A stretch of DNA of 64,000 nt from Alcanivorax sp. DSM 26293 (GCF_900107995.1 NZ_FNUM01000008.1:151458-215457), one strand, 5' to 3'; positions 8,746 to 17,587 are shown, counted from the stretch's first letter. Made by a program: numbers and translations. Notes: generated by a model not told the origin, from the sequence alone.

Positions 8746-9444
8746 GTGGAAAACCTGTCCATCTTACTCGTGGAAGACCATCGCCAACTGGCCCAGACCG
8801 TGGTGGAATTTCTGGAACAGGAAGGTGCCACGGTGGACTATGCCGGCAACACCAGTCTGGCCCGCGAATTGGTTCAGGAGCATCACTATGATCTGATGCT
8901 GCTGGATGTGATGCTGCCCGGGGAAGACGGCTACAGCTTCTGCCAGTACCTGCGCAAGGATCTGGCCCTGGACCTGCCGGTGATTTTCATGACCGCCCGT
9001 GACCAGCTGGAAGACAAGCTGGAAGGCTTCGACCGAGGTGGCGATGATTACATCGTCAAACCCTTTGCCCTGCCGGAGCTGGCAGCACGGGTCTCTGCAC
9101 TGATTCGTCGACAGCGCCGCGAAGTGACCGCCAACACCTTGCAGGTGGCAGACCTGGAACTGGACCCGGCCCGCCAGGAAGTTCGCCGGGACGGTCAGTT
9201 ACTGAAACTGTCCCCCACCGCCTTCCGTATTCTGCGTATCCTGATGCGCGAATCCCCCCGCGTGGTTAGCCGTGAACAGCTGGAACACGAGCTCTGGGGG
9301 GATCTGGTACCGGATTCAGACGCACTGCGCAGCCATCTCTACAACCTGCGCAAGGCCGTGGACAAGCCCTTCGATAACGCTCTTCTGAACACTCTACCCG
9401 GTGTAGGTTTCAGCATTCAGGAAGACCGGCCCAGCGCAGGTTGA
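8746..9444 (+). CDS. Response regulator, OmpR/PhoB family
   Basis: 232 residues. The receiver domain has the acidic pair E10/D11, phospho-acceptor Asp54 (MLLDVMLPG), Thr83 and Lys105 (IVKPF). A winged-helix output domain follows from about residue 130 (LSPTAFRILRILMRE...). The start is GTG at 8746, preceded by GGAGAG at 8735-8740. No kinase is directly adjacent on the same strand; the nearest is the kinase at 10542-11804, on the opposite strand beyond one gene, and they may form a split pair. Target genes are unknown; the lipid operon of that kinase is a guess. Confidence 0.93.
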   Translation: MENLSILLVEDHRQLAQTVVEFLEQEGATVDYAGNTSLARELVQEHHYDLMLLDVMLPGEDGYSFCQYLRKDLALDLPVIFMTARDQLEDKLEGFDRGGDDYIVKPFALPELAARVSALIRRQRREVTANTLQVADLELDPARQEVRRDGQLLKLSPTAFRILRILMRESPRVVSREQLEHELWGDLVPDSDALRSHLYNLRKAVDKPFDNALLNTLPGVGFSIQEDRPSAG

Positions 9445-9538
9445 TTGGCAGAAAAAACCCGCCGTCCGTCTTGCAGGGCTTGTAGTTTTCATCCAGGGGA
9501 CCAGAGAATACGCAAAATTTGCAATATTCCCGGTCCCT

Positions 9539-10378
9539 ATGCCCGCTAATATTCTTCATCTCCCACACTTCTCGTCCTGCAATGCCCTGCTCGATGCGCA
9601 TCTTGAAGAGCTGCAGAAACGCTTCGGGATGACCACATGGATGATTACCCGCCTGGTCGGTGACGAGCTGGTTATCTTGCGACTCAAAGATCGGCATTAC
9701 CGGCTGCATCGGGGTTATCGACTGAACTGGCGCCAGAATTACTGTGGTGAGGTGGTGGAGAAAGGCCGTCCGGCTATTTTTCCCGATGCCTGTGCGCACC
9801 CCGACCATGCGTCGTTGTCACGGAACAATCCGTTGAATATCCAGGCATATGTGGGGCTGCCACTGGTCGATAGCGACAACCGCAAATTCGGCACTCTCTG
9901 TGCCATCGATCCACAACCCCAGTCTGACAGCCTGCAGGACGCCGCCACTTCCCTGATTCACGAGGCCGCCCTGATCAGCTTCCTGCTCAGCAACGCGGTG
10001 CGCGAAGCCAGGGAAAAACGTCTCACCACCTTTGTGGAGCATCCGGACCGATGTGACGATACCGGCCTGCCGGGCCATGAAGGCTGGCAAGACATTTGCC
10101 GACAGGAAGCCAGCAATTGCCGGGATTTCGGTCTGGAGTCATCGGTCCTTTATCTGCAGGCCCCACAGGGCAGCAACAGCCTGACCATTGCCGATTCCCT
10201 GGCCGCCTTGTTGCGGGATCAGGACAGCATTGCCCACCTGGGCGATAATCGTTTCGGGATCATGCTGGCAGACACCGATGAAACCAAGTCCCACCGTGTG
10301 GCAGACCGGATTCGTGATGCCTTGAACGCCAAACAATTGCTGGTGCGCATTGACCGGGAACGGCTGGTCAGCGGCTAG
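9539..10378 (+). CDS. GAF-domain protein with degenerate C-terminal GGDEF domain
   Basis: 279 residues, no signal peptide. Residues about 10-160 form a GAF sensor domain (FGTLCAIDPQP is the typical GAF end motif). The C-terminal part resembles a diguanylate cyclase, but the signature GGDEF is replaced by LGDNRF and the domain stops shortly after, so cyclase activity is not expected. It could act as a ligand or c-di-GMP sensing adaptor. It lies between a response regulator and a histidine kinase without its own recogniser or output domain, suggesting it may modulate that pair. There is no good Shine-Dalgarno site; GCAAA-A-TTTGC (9512-9522) lies just upstream. Confidence 0.72.
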   Translation: MPANILHLPHFSSCNALLDAHLEELQKRFGMTTWMITRLVGDELVILRLKDRHYRLHRGYRLNWRQNYCGEVVEKGRPAIFPDACAHPDHASLSRNNPLNIQAYVGLPLVDSDNRKFGTLCAIDPQPQSDSLQDAATSLIHEAALISFLLSNAVREAREKRLTTFVEHPDRCDDTGLPGHEGWQDICRQEASNCRDFGLESSVLYLQAPQGSNSLTIADSLAALLRDQDSIAHLGDNRFGIMLADTDETKSHRVADRIRDALNAKQLLVRIDRERLVSG

Positions 10379-10541
10379 CTAGAGCCTCTGTATAACGCCT
10401 TCAGGCTCACTCTTTCCTCTTTCTGCTGACTCGCCCCAACGGATTGCAGGCCTGCCTGGCAGGCCCGGCAGCACTCGCAGCGCCCGAATACTCCAGAGCA
10501 CAGGGGCGCGAACTGAAAGGCAAAATTGCCGGGTTTTGTGG
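10379..10541. other. Convergent intergenic gap with GC-rich palindrome
   Basis: GGCCTGCC-T-GGCAGGCC at 10449-10465 is a perfect palindrome between the convergent GAF protein and histidine kinase genes. It lacks a T-run, so termination is possible but not shown. Nothing coding is seen. Confidence 0.45.
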
Positions 10542-11804
10542 CTAGGAAAAACGGATCGCCACTTCCGTGCCGCGCCCCGGGGCACTGGTGACCATCAGGT
10601 GCCAGTGATAGCGCTCACAGAGGCGTTGTACAATCGCCAGCCCCAAACCGTGGCCGGCTTCCTGGCTTTGCCCCCGCTCGAACGGTTTGAGGATTCGCGC
10701 CAACTCATCCGCATCCATACCGGCGCCATAATCCACCACGTGCACGGTTTTTTCCGCCACCAGAATGGTGACATCACCGGAGCCACTGTAGTTGATGGCG
10801 TTGCGCACCAGGTTGGTTAATACAATCGTCAATGCCACTTCCGGGCTGTGCACCGTGAGCAAGGCAGTCTGACGCACCTGCAGGCGAATCTGCTTGCGAT
10901 CGGCCAGCGGGCTGAGGCGCTCCATCAGATTCACTGCCAGGTCGTTGACGATCACATCCTCATTGTCTGGCTGACGCTGTTCCGTCCGCGCCAACATCAG
11001 CAAGGTTTCCAGCGTCGCCTCCATGTCTTCGACGGTATCTTCCATGCGACGAATCAGCGGACGATCCCCGATCTGACTGACCAGTAATTCCAGGTTGGCA
11101 CGAAACACCGCCAGCGGGGTTCTCAGCTCGTGGCTGGCATCGCGGGTGAACTGCCGCTCGCGCTCCACGAAACTCACCAACCTGTCCGCGTAGGCATCAA
11201 GGGCCGCCACCAACACGGCCACTTCGCTGTCAGTGTCCGCATCAATACCGCTCAGATCCGGGCGCGCAACGCTGGGATCTTCCACCGGAGTCTGCCGCAA
11301 ACGATCCGCCAGCTGAACCAGTGGCGACAACAGGTCGCGGGATTTTTTCCAGCCCAGGAACGAGGTGATATAGATCACCAGAAGGACACCGGTGAGCGGC
11401 AAGATACCAAACAGGAATGCCAGCACGGATACCCGTTGCTCATCGAAAATCAGATACAGCCGGGCATTCCCCTGACGCTCGATATAGACAATCGGACGTT
11501 CGCCAGCGAGGTCCGCCCGCTGGTAACCGTCCGGCAGAGACTGCAGCACCTGCGGGATGTCATCGTTCACCGCTTCACTGTTCAGCAGCCCAAGCAGATG
11601 CCGGGTATTCGGGCGCGGCTGAGAGGGATTGTCATCCAGCAGGGACCAGTAGTGCTCGGCTTCCTTGATCAGCGCCTGCTTGACCAGTACCTGCTCAATG
11701 ATGTTGGCGGTCGCCCAGACGCCCAGCACGGTCGTCAGACTGATCAGCAACAGCTGCAACAGATAGACACGGGTAATACGATGCTGGACGCCGGTTTTCT
11801 TCAT
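10542..11804 (-). CDS. Membrane sensor histidine kinase
   Basis: About 420 residues. Transmembrane helices near 14-34 and 127-149 flank a periplasmic sensor of about 90 residues. A HAMP-like linker follows, then the HisKA dimerisation box with phospho-acceptor His225 (RDASHELRTPLAVF), and a HATPase domain with N (TNLVRNAINYS), G1 (VDYGAGMD) and G2 (GHGLGLAIV) boxes. The start is ATG 11804; TTG 11810 is in frame. It begins 19 bases after the Cfa-like gene and ends a four-gene minus-strand operon, so it is probably made together with those lipid enzymes and may sense the envelope. The response regulator at 8746 is the likely partner. Confidence 0.9.
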   Translation of the reverse strand: MKKTGVQHRITRVYLLQLLLISLTTVLGVWATANIIEQVLVKQALIKEAEHYWSLLDDNPSQPRPNTRHLLGLLNSEAVNDDIPQVLQSLPDGYQRADLAGERPIVYIERQGNARLYLIFDEQRVSVLAFLFGILPLTGVLLVIYITSFLGWKKSRDLLSPLVQLADRLRQTPVEDPSVARPDLSGIDADTDSEVAVLVAALDAYADRLVSFVERERQFTRDASHELRTPLAVFRANLELLVSQIGDRPLIRRMEDTVEDMEATLETLLMLARTEQRQPDNEDVIVNDLAVNLMERLSPLADRKQIRLQVRQTALLTVHSPEVALTIVLTNLVRNAINYSGSGDVTILVAEKTVHVVDYGAGMDADELARILKPFERGQSQEAGHGLGLAIVQRLCERYHWHLMVTSAPGRGTEVAIRFS

Positions 11805-11822
11805 GCACAATGCTCAACAATG

Positions 11823-12845
11823 TCAGCCGGCGGCATTTGCCGGACGGGAAAACAGATAGTGGGCCACGAACCACTCTTCCCCGTCACGATAGTCAAACAA
11901 CTCCGCACAAGCCATGAAAAACATGCGCCAGCGTTGCAACCAGACCTTTCCTTCGCCCTTGCCATAAACCTCATCCAGCAACGGGATCAGTTGGGACTGT
12001 TTCTGGTCCGCCAGATCCAGCCAGGCTTCCAGGGTCCGCGCATAATGGGTACCGTTCACGGCCCAGCGCTGGTCTTCTTCCAGCTTGCCCGCACAGTGCG
12101 GCAACCAGTCGTAGGCCGGCATCATGCCACCGGTGAAAAAGTAACGGGCCATCCAGTCGCTGCTGCCTTCGTCTTCAAACAGATAGGTCAGGTTGCGATG
12201 GCAAAAGACATGGATAAACAGTTTGCCGCCGGGCTTGAGCCAATCGTGGATCCGCGCCATCAGCGCTGTGTGGTTGCGCATGTGCTCGAACATTTCCACC
12301 GACACCACGCGGTCAAACGGTTGATCCGGATGGTACAGGGACGCGTCGGCGGTGATCACACGCACATTGGTCAGACCCTTTTCCGCCGCCCGGCCCATAA
12401 TGAAGGCTTTCTGTGACGCCGAGTTGGAAATGGCGGTTATGCGACTACCGGGGTAATGCTCGGCCATCCACAGGGTCAGCGATCCCCAGCCACACCCCAT
12501 TTCCAGAATATCCTGACCGTTGTCCAGCTCTGCCCGCTCGCAGGTCATTGCCAGCATGGTGCGCTCTGCCTCAGCCAGGTCGTTAACCCCCTTGGGCCAG
12601 TAGGCACTGGAGTATTTCAGATAGGGGCCAAGCACCTGCTCATAAAACCGGGAATCCACCTCGTAATGTTGCTCGTTGGCTTCATCCTGACCCACCGCCA
12701 CCGGGCCCTGTTTCAGCGCGCTTTCCAGGTCCTCGCGACGCTGCTTCTGTCGCTCCTGCTCAAGCCGCTTTCCCAACAAACGCCGGATACCGAAACGTAC
12801 CAGGGCATCCGGCAACAGGCCGGACTCCGCCATTTGAATCATCAT
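11823..12845 (-). CDS. Cyclopropane-fatty-acyl-phospholipid-synthase-like SAM methyltransferase
   Basis: 340 residues, class I SAM methyltransferase. The SAM motif I is ILEMGCGWGSLTLWMAE, and motifs VSVEMFEHM and HDWLKPGGKLFIHVF follow, the latter typical of CFA synthase and plant N-methyltransferases. It lacks the N-terminal lipid-binding domain of full CFA synthases, so it probably methylates an acyl chain or another lipid. ATG 12845 overlaps the stop of the DUF1295 gene (ATGA). Together with DUF1295, DUF2878 and the divergent secreted proteins it forms a recognisable lipid-modifying gene set of unknown product. Confidence 0.85.
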   Translation of the reverse strand: MMIQMAESGLLPDALVRFGIRRLLGKRLEQERQKQRREDLESALKQGPVAVGQDEANEQHYEVDSRFYEQVLGPYLKYSSAYWPKGVNDLAEAERTMLAMTCERAELDNGQDILEMGCGWGSLTLWMAEHYPGSRITAISNSASQKAFIMGRAAEKGLTNVRVITADASLYHPDQPFDRVVSVEMFEHMRNHTALMARIHDWLKPGGKLFIHVFCHRNLTYLFEDEGSSDWMARYFFTGGMMPAYDWLPHCAGKLEEDQRWAVNGTHYARTLEAWLDLADQKQSQLIPLLDEVYGKGEGKVWLQRWRMFFMACAELFDYRDGEEWFVAHYLFSRPANAAG

Positions 12846-13615
12846 GCTTTGGGTCTCCAGGGAAAGAACGCACTGGTGGTGCGTTGATAGTCGCGATAAT
12901 CGTCGCCACGGGATTTAAGTGCCTGCTTTTCGGTGTAGGGGATACCCGTGACGAACCACAGGAACACGAACATGGCCACTGGCAGGCACCACAACCAGGC
13001 ACCCTGACTGGCGCCAATGGCAATCAGTGGGTAGCTGCACCAGTGCAACCACTCGAAAAAGTAATTGGGGTGACGGGAATAGCGCCACAACCCGTCTCGG
13101 CAGGTACGACCGGCGCTGTCGGGTTTGCGCTTGAAGCGTGCCAGTTGTCTGTCGGCAAGGCTCTCACCGGCAATCGCCAATGCCCCCAGACAAGCCCCGG
13201 CAAGCACCGCTATGCTGACGCTGTCCTGCTGGTTGCCAATAACCCAGAATGTGAGGGCAAACCCCCATGCCAACAGTGCCTGGCCCCAGTAAAACAACAG
13301 AAAAACCGGTTGGGTCTTTTCCTGCAAGGCCTCGCGCATGGCCGCATAGCGACCGTCTTCCCGGGACTCACTGGCGACACGTCGAAAGATATGGCTGCCC
13401 AGACGCACAGACCAGAGCAACAGCAAGGCGCCGGCAACCCAGCGAGGCAATACCTCTCCGCTGCCGGTCACCAGAAAGATCAGGCCGACCACTCCCACAG
13501 ACCAGGACCAGAAAACATCCACCCAGCCCGCATTGCGGGTCTGCAGTTGTTGTAACCACAACACGGTGGCAACAATCAGCAAGGCCACAAGCAACAAATA
13601 ATGTATCTCAGGCAT
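12842..13615 (-). CDS. DUF1295 integral membrane protein (steroid 5-alpha-reductase-like fold)
   Basis: 257 residues from the ATG at 13615; the frame extends upstream inside the next gene without a good start. It has six to seven hydrophobic segments. The C-terminal signature RDGLWRYSRHPNYFFEWLHWCSYPLIAIGA is that of DUF1295 and isoprenylcysteine-methyltransferase-like membrane enzymes, which use NADPH or SAM on lipid substrates. The start overlaps the end of the DUF2878 gene by eight bases and the end overlaps the methyltransferase by four. A reductase or methyltransferase role on the lipid made by the operon is inferred. Confidence 0.85.
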   Translation of the reverse strand: MPEIHYLLLVALLIVATVLWLQQLQTRNAGWVDVFWSWSVGVVGLIFLVTGSGEVLPRWVAGALLLLWSVRLGSHIFRRVASESREDGRYAAMREALQEKTQPVFLLFYWGQALLAWGFALTFWVIGNQQDSVSIAVLAGACLGALAIAGESLADRQLARFKRKPDSAGRTCRDGLWRYSRHPNYFFEWLHWCSYPLIAIGASQGAWLWCLPVAMFVFLWFVTGIPYTEKQALKSRGDDYRDYQRTTSAFFPWRPKA

Positions 13616-14147
13616 GATGATGTTCCTTTTCGCCGGTAAGTTCTGCGGCGTAGGCCAGCAACGGCACGGCCACCGCCCATACCACACCATAGGTGATCGC
13701 AATGGGCAGCCACTCAAGGGGCGCGCTGGCAGCGCCAAGCCTCATCCCCATGGTGACCGAAAAGACCCCGCCAATGGCACCAAAAGCGGCTCCCAGCCAG
13801 GGTCTGCCGCATAGCCAGTTGAGGCTGTAATGAAAACTGACGGCAAACCCCAGCCACAGTGCCCAGATCCATGCCGGCGCCAACCAGGGGTGCTGCCAGC
13901 CGGTATAGGCCAGTAGCCCACTGCTCAGCCAGATCGGTTCAAGCAAGAGGCAAAGTACCAGCCCCCACAAGAGCATGGCGACATTTTTCGACCAGCGCGG
14001 GTCGAACCACCATTGTCCGGCCAGCATCACCGCCAAAACCGTCCAGGAAGGCCAGGACATTTCCCTGGCACCGCCAAACACCGCGGCAGCCCACAGCAGC
14101 TGAAAGCCGACAAAGTTGATAATCAAGGGAGCAGGCAATCGTTTCAT
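13608..14147 (-). CDS. DUF2878 integral membrane protein
   Basis: 179 residues from ATG 14147; GTG 14162 is an in-frame alternative. About six hydrophobic helices and almost no soluble part, with tryptophan-rich loops (QWWFDPRWSKN). The match to DUF2878 is by length, topology and its usual place beside DUF1295 and Cfa-like genes. No catalytic motif is visible and the function is unknown. It is the first gene of the four-gene operon ending in the histidine kinase, and it is divergent from the lipoprotein gene at 14231. Confidence 0.72.
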   Translation of the reverse strand: MKRLPAPLIINFVGFQLLWAAAVFGGAREMSWPSWTVLAVMLAGQWWFDPRWSKNVAMLLWGLVLCLLLEPIWLSSGLLAYTGWQHPWLAPAWIWALWLGFAVSFHYSLNWLCGRPWLGAAFGAIGGVFSVTMGMRLGAASAPLEWLPIAITYGVVWAVAVPLLAYAAELTGEKEHHHA

Positions 14148-14230
14148 CAGCGAACAGTGCACCGCGACTCGTCAATGGCCTGTGAAATTCCTTCACAGCC
14201 GGATCACCTGACTGCGATCAGACTCGCCTC

Positions 14231-14794
14231 ATGAAATCATTACTTTTGACAATGGTGTTGCTGGTACCGGTTCTACTAACGGGGTGTAGTAGTACTCCGC
14301 TTGGCCCCTATGGCTACACCGACCAATTTCTGGAACGCCTGGAAGCAGACGGCCAGGTTGCTGTGCAACCTGATGACGACACCCTGTCCCGCTTTATTGA
14401 TTTCTACAATCCTCTGGATCATCAGCGCATCGCCGAAGGGATCGACCAGATTTATGCCAGCGATGTGTATTTCAACGACACCCTGGTGATCGTGCGGAAC
14501 AGGGAGACTCTGCAGAAACACCTCCTGGCCACCGCCGAACGGTTGAGCTACATGTCACTGGAGCCGTTGAATGTGGTCCGCGACGGACAACAGGTCTACC
14601 TGGTCTGGGTCATGGAAGCGCATTTTTCCCTGCTGGGTCGGGAGCGCTTGTCCCGCACCATTGGCATCAGCCAGCTGCGTTTCAACCGCGACGGCCAGGT
14701 TTTCTTCCACCAGGATTTCTGGGACAGCAGCCAGGGCCTGGATCAACATTTGCCAGTATTAGGACCGATGACACGATGGCTACGCGATCACTGA
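14231..14794 (+). CDS. Lipoprotein with NTF2/SnoaL-like domain
   Basis: 187 residues. A type II signal peptide ends in the lipobox LLTGC (Cys19), so it is an anchored envelope lipoprotein. The rest has the size and pattern of a cone-shaped NTF2/SnoaL domain (FIDFYNPLDHQRIAEGIDQIY ... FHQDFWD). Such domains bind or convert hydrophobic ligands. It overlaps the next gene by 19 bases, is divergent from the DUF2878 operon and probably belongs to the same lipid system. No second family motif is seen. Confidence 0.75.
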   Translation: MKSLLLTMVLLVPVLLTGCSSTPLGPYGYTDQFLERLEADGQVAVQPDDDTLSRFIDFYNPLDHQRIAEGIDQIYASDVYFNDTLVIVRNRETLQKHLLATAERLSYMSLEPLNVVRDGQQVYLVWVMEAHFSLLGRERLSRTIGISQLRFNRDGQVFFHQDFWDSSQGLDQHLPVLGPMTRWLRDH

Positions 14795-15294
14795 CCCGTT
14801 CCTTTCTCCTTTCAATGGCCTGCCTGTTGGTAATGGGCAGCCCTGCCCAGGCGGATGACTGGCAGCAGTGCCACCGCAGTGATGTGAAGGCATTACGCTT
14901 TATTACCGTGGGTGAAGCTCGCCTGCTTCGGCAGGACTGCAATGTGGATGACCTGCTGGCCGCCCCCATGAGACTGGAGTTCAGCTACCAACGGGAGGTG
15001 CCCGGTGATGCCTTTGCCAAGGCCGCCATGAACTTTCTGGAGAAAAACCTCAGTGACAGCGAGTTCGAACAGCTGAAACCCCGTTTTGAACGATTCAACA
15101 GCCATTATCAGGATATTGGCGATGGCGACACCTACGCCATGGTTTACCAGAACGAGCAGCTGCAATTGCTGCTCAACAACGATCCCCTCACCAGTGAACA
15201 AGGTGCGCAATTCGCAGAGGCCTACCTGACAATCTGGTTCGGGGAGAAACCCTACTCCAGCAATCTCAAGCAGGCCCTGCTGGGCAATCCCTGA
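14776..15294 (+). CDS. Secreted chalcone-isomerase-like protein
   Basis: 172 residues with a cleavable signal peptide (MATRSLTRSFLLSMACLLVMG...AQA). The mature part (ALRFITVGEARLLRQDC, FSYQREVPGDAFAKAAMNFLEKN, TIWFGEKPYSSNLKQALLG) matches the bacterial chalcone-isomerase-like domain, in which residues bind fatty-acid-like ligands in the periplasm. It overlaps the upstream NTF2-like lipoprotein gene, so the pair is co-translated. This domain is often encoded beside Cfa-like/DUF1295/DUF2878 genes in marine gammaproteobacteria. Catalysis is not established for this family. Confidence 0.78.
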   Translation: MATRSLTRSFLLSMACLLVMGSPAQADDWQQCHRSDVKALRFITVGEARLLRQDCNVDDLLAAPMRLEFSYQREVPGDAFAKAAMNFLEKNLSDSEFEQLKPRFERFNSHYQDIGDGDTYAMVYQNEQLQLLLNNDPLTSEQGAQFAEAYLTIWFGEKPYSSNLKQALLGNP

Positions 15295-15378
15295 CTGCGT
15301 CTCCACTATTGCGCCTGGGCGGGGCAATCGGGATACTGATTGGATAAAAATCAATATCTTGTTCGGGGATATCACAGC

Positions 15379-16176
15379 ATGTCCAAGCTGTTCCATGTGG
15401 TGGCCTCATCGGCCCGGCAGACAAGCCGGCACGACCGTGCCACCGCACTCAAGGGCACCTTGCTGATTACACTCAGCGCCGTATTGCTCTCTCTGATCCT
15501 TACCAGCATCGCCATTCTCGTGGTGGGTGAGAGGGACTGGCTTTCCGCCCTGATTCTGGCCACCGTGCTGCCGCTGATGCTGCTGCCGCCCCCACTTTAT
15601 CTGGTGGCCAGCCGTTTGATGTCACTGGATCGGCAGAATCACCAGCTGCAACAGCTGGCCCGCGAGGACCACCTGACTGGTCTGTTCAACCGCCCTCACC
15701 TGCTCAGCATGCTGGAAAGAGAACTGGCATTGAGTCAACGTCATAACTACACGGTTTCCATTCTGTTACTGGAGATTAACGACTTCACCCAGTTGCTGGA
15801 TGAATACGGTCGCCATACCGGTGAAAAAGCATTGCGCCTGTTTGCCGATTGTATCCGTGAAAAAATCCGCGAAAGCGATCTGTTCGGACGCTTCGATGGC
15901 GCCCAGTTCCTGCTGGTACTCCCCCACACTAACTACGATGATGCCGCCCGAATGGGTGAAGGTCTGCGCGCGCTCACTGCCGGCATAAGACTGTCGAGCC
16001 CGCAACCCGGAGAAGCACAACCGGAAAATGTCAGAATCAGCGCCAAAATCGGTGTTGCCAGCACCGAAAACAGTGGCCGCAATATCAATCCTCTGCTTAA
16101 CGAAGCCGACTATGCGCTTTACCAGAACCGCAACGAAGGACGCGACCGTTCTGAAGTGCCGAAAAGCAATCTTTAA
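15379..16176 (+). CDS. Membrane protein with degenerate GGDEF domain
   Basis: 265 residues from ATG 15379 (GGGGAT eight bases upstream); TTG 15340 is an alternative. Two membrane helices at about 28-50 and 57-80 are followed by a GGDEF fold: REDHLTGLFNRPHLLSMLERE is the conserved N-terminal part, but the active-site loop reads RFDGAQF instead of GG(D/E)EF. The metal- and GTP-binding residues are therefore lost and diguanylate cyclase activity is unlikely. No RxxD inhibitory site stands out. It may be a receptor or a decayed cyclase. It stands alone between the chalcone-isomerase-like gene and ompA. Confidence 0.8.
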   Translation: MSKLFHVVASSARQTSRHDRATALKGTLLITLSAVLLSLILTSIAILVVGERDWLSALILATVLPLMLLPPPLYLVASRLMSLDRQNHQLQQLAREDHLTGLFNRPHLLSMLERELALSQRHNYTVSILLLEINDFTQLLDEYGRHTGEKALRLFADCIREKIRESDLFGRFDGAQFLLVLPHTNYDDAARMGEGLRALTAGIRLSSPQPGEAQPENVRISAKIGVASTENSGRNINPLLNEADYALYQNRNEGRDRSEVPKSNL

Positions 16177-16369
16177 ATCGTACCTCAAAAATAAAAAGTA
16201 ATGCTTTTACACTAGATAATTACAAAACCCCACTCCGCCGATACCAAACTATTTCCATATTTGTAAATTTTTTTATTAATCTGTCATGTGAGGATTTACA
16301 TGGGAGACCGGCTGCACAACACTGACCCGGTGTTTGTACTGCCTATTGGACAAAACAAGGAAGGAGCTT

Positions 16370-17527
16370 ATGAACGCTAAACATTTTTTGGCGGCTAGTA
16401 TTGCTTGCGCATCTGTCACTGCGACCACTGCGGTCACTGCTGATGAAATTCCCGAGCGTTATTTCTACTTTGGTGGTCACATCAGTGAGAACTGGATCGA
16501 CATCGGCGATCACTACGACCAGAACACCAGCGAGAACAGTGTAACCCTTCCCGGTGCCCAACTGGGCTACCGCTTCAACCGTGACTGGTCTGTCCAGGGT
16601 TGGTGGGAGCGTAACAACTCCAACACTGACCTGATTGGTGATGCAGACATCAACATCGCTCACGGTAGCCTGCGTAAACACTTCGCCGGCAACTCCGCGT
16701 TCGAACCCTACGTGGGTATCGGTGCCGGTGAGTTCCGCACCGAGCCGACCAGCGACAGCTCCAACGATTTCAAGGAAACCATCGGTACCCTGGAAACCGG
16801 TTTCCAGACCCTGCTGCACCCGCACTTCCTGCTGGACGTGGGCGCTCGTCCCTACTACAGCTTCCGCACCGAGCGCTGGGATGCTGAAGTCTATGCAGGC
16901 CTGAACTTCCTGATCGGTGCATCCGAGAAGGAAGAAGAGCCGGCGCCGGTAGTTGAAAACGTGGTAACCGACAGCGACGGTGACGGCGTACCTGATGATC
17001 GCGATCAGTGTGCCAACACCCCGGCTGGCGCCCAGGTTGACGCAACCGGCTGCGAACTGGACGACGATGGTGACGGCGTAGTCAACAGTGCCGACGAATG
17101 CCCGGATACTCCGGCCGGCGCACTGGTAGACGAGAAAGGCTGTCAGCAGTACCTGGAGAAAGACGTTAAGGAAACCCTGTACGTTGAGTTCGGTCTGGAC
17201 AAGGCGGAAGTGCGTCAGACTTCCTACCCTGACCTGGAGCGTCTGGCTGAAGAGATGCGCAAGTATCCCTCTGCTGACCTGGTACTGGAAGGTCACACCG
17301 ACAGCACTGGCGCAGCGAGCTACAACAAGTCGCTCTCCAAGAAGCGTGCTGATGCAGTGAAGAAAGTACTGGTGGAAGAGTTCAACATCAGCACTGACCG
17401 CATCACCACCGAAGGCTACGGCGAAGAGAAGCCGATTGCCGACAACGGCACCAGTGAAGGCCGCGCGGAGAACCGTCGCGTAGAAGCCATCATGAAGGCC
17501 ACTACCCAGGAAGCTCAGTACCAATAA
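16370..17527 (+). CDS. OmpA-family outer membrane protein with thrombospondin type 3 repeats
   Basis: 385 residues. The start at ATG 16370 is set by AAGGAG at 16361-16366. A signal peptide ends about residue 25 (TAVTADE). An eight-strand beta-barrel (about 27-180) follows, then two calcium-binding type 3 repeats (DSDGDGVPDDRDQC, DDDGDGVVNSADEC) and a C-terminal OmpA peptidoglycan-binding domain (LVLEGHTDSTGAASYN, GYGEEKP, ENRRVEA). It tethers the outer membrane to the cell wall. The codon choice is strongly biased toward GC-ending codons, as expected of a highly expressed gene, and an AT-rich leader of about 190 bases and a strong terminator flank it. Confidence 0.95.
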   Translation: MNAKHFLAASIACASVTATTAVTADEIPERYFYFGGHISENWIDIGDHYDQNTSENSVTLPGAQLGYRFNRDWSVQGWWERNNSNTDLIGDADINIAHGSLRKHFAGNSAFEPYVGIGAGEFRTEPTSDSSNDFKETIGTLETGFQTLLHPHFLLDVGARPYYSFRTERWDAEVYAGLNFLIGASEKEEEPAPVVENVVTDSDGDGVPDDRDQCANTPAGAQVDATGCELDDDGDGVVNSADECPDTPAGALVDEKGCQQYLEKDVKETLYVEFGLDKAEVRQTSYPDLERLAEEMRKYPSADLVLEGHTDSTGAASYNKSLSKKRADAVKKVLVEEFNISTDRITTEGYGEEKPIADNGTSEGRAENRRVEAIMKATTQEAQYQ

Positions 17528-17544
17528 GAGCTTTTCCTGAACGA

Positions 17545-17574
17545 AAAAGGGCCGGCATTGCCGGCCCTTTTTTT
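17545..17574 (+). terminator. Intrinsic terminator of the OmpA-family gene
   Basis: AAAGGGCCGGCA pairs with TGCCGGCCCTTT, followed by a T-run, 18 bases after the stop. The stem is 12 bases and GC-rich. Confidence 0.93.
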
Positions 17575-17587
17575 ATGCTCTTCGTCG

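Noticed and set aside
14231..14794. DUF3833 lipoprotein, as in related lipid gene sets
   Set aside because: The size and lipobox fit, but the conserved DUF3833 sequence pattern is not seen; an NTF2/SnoaL-like fold fits better.
16343..17524. 393-residue minus-strand open frame
   Set aside because: Exact shadow of the OmpA-family gene, which has the signal peptide, ribosome site and terminator.
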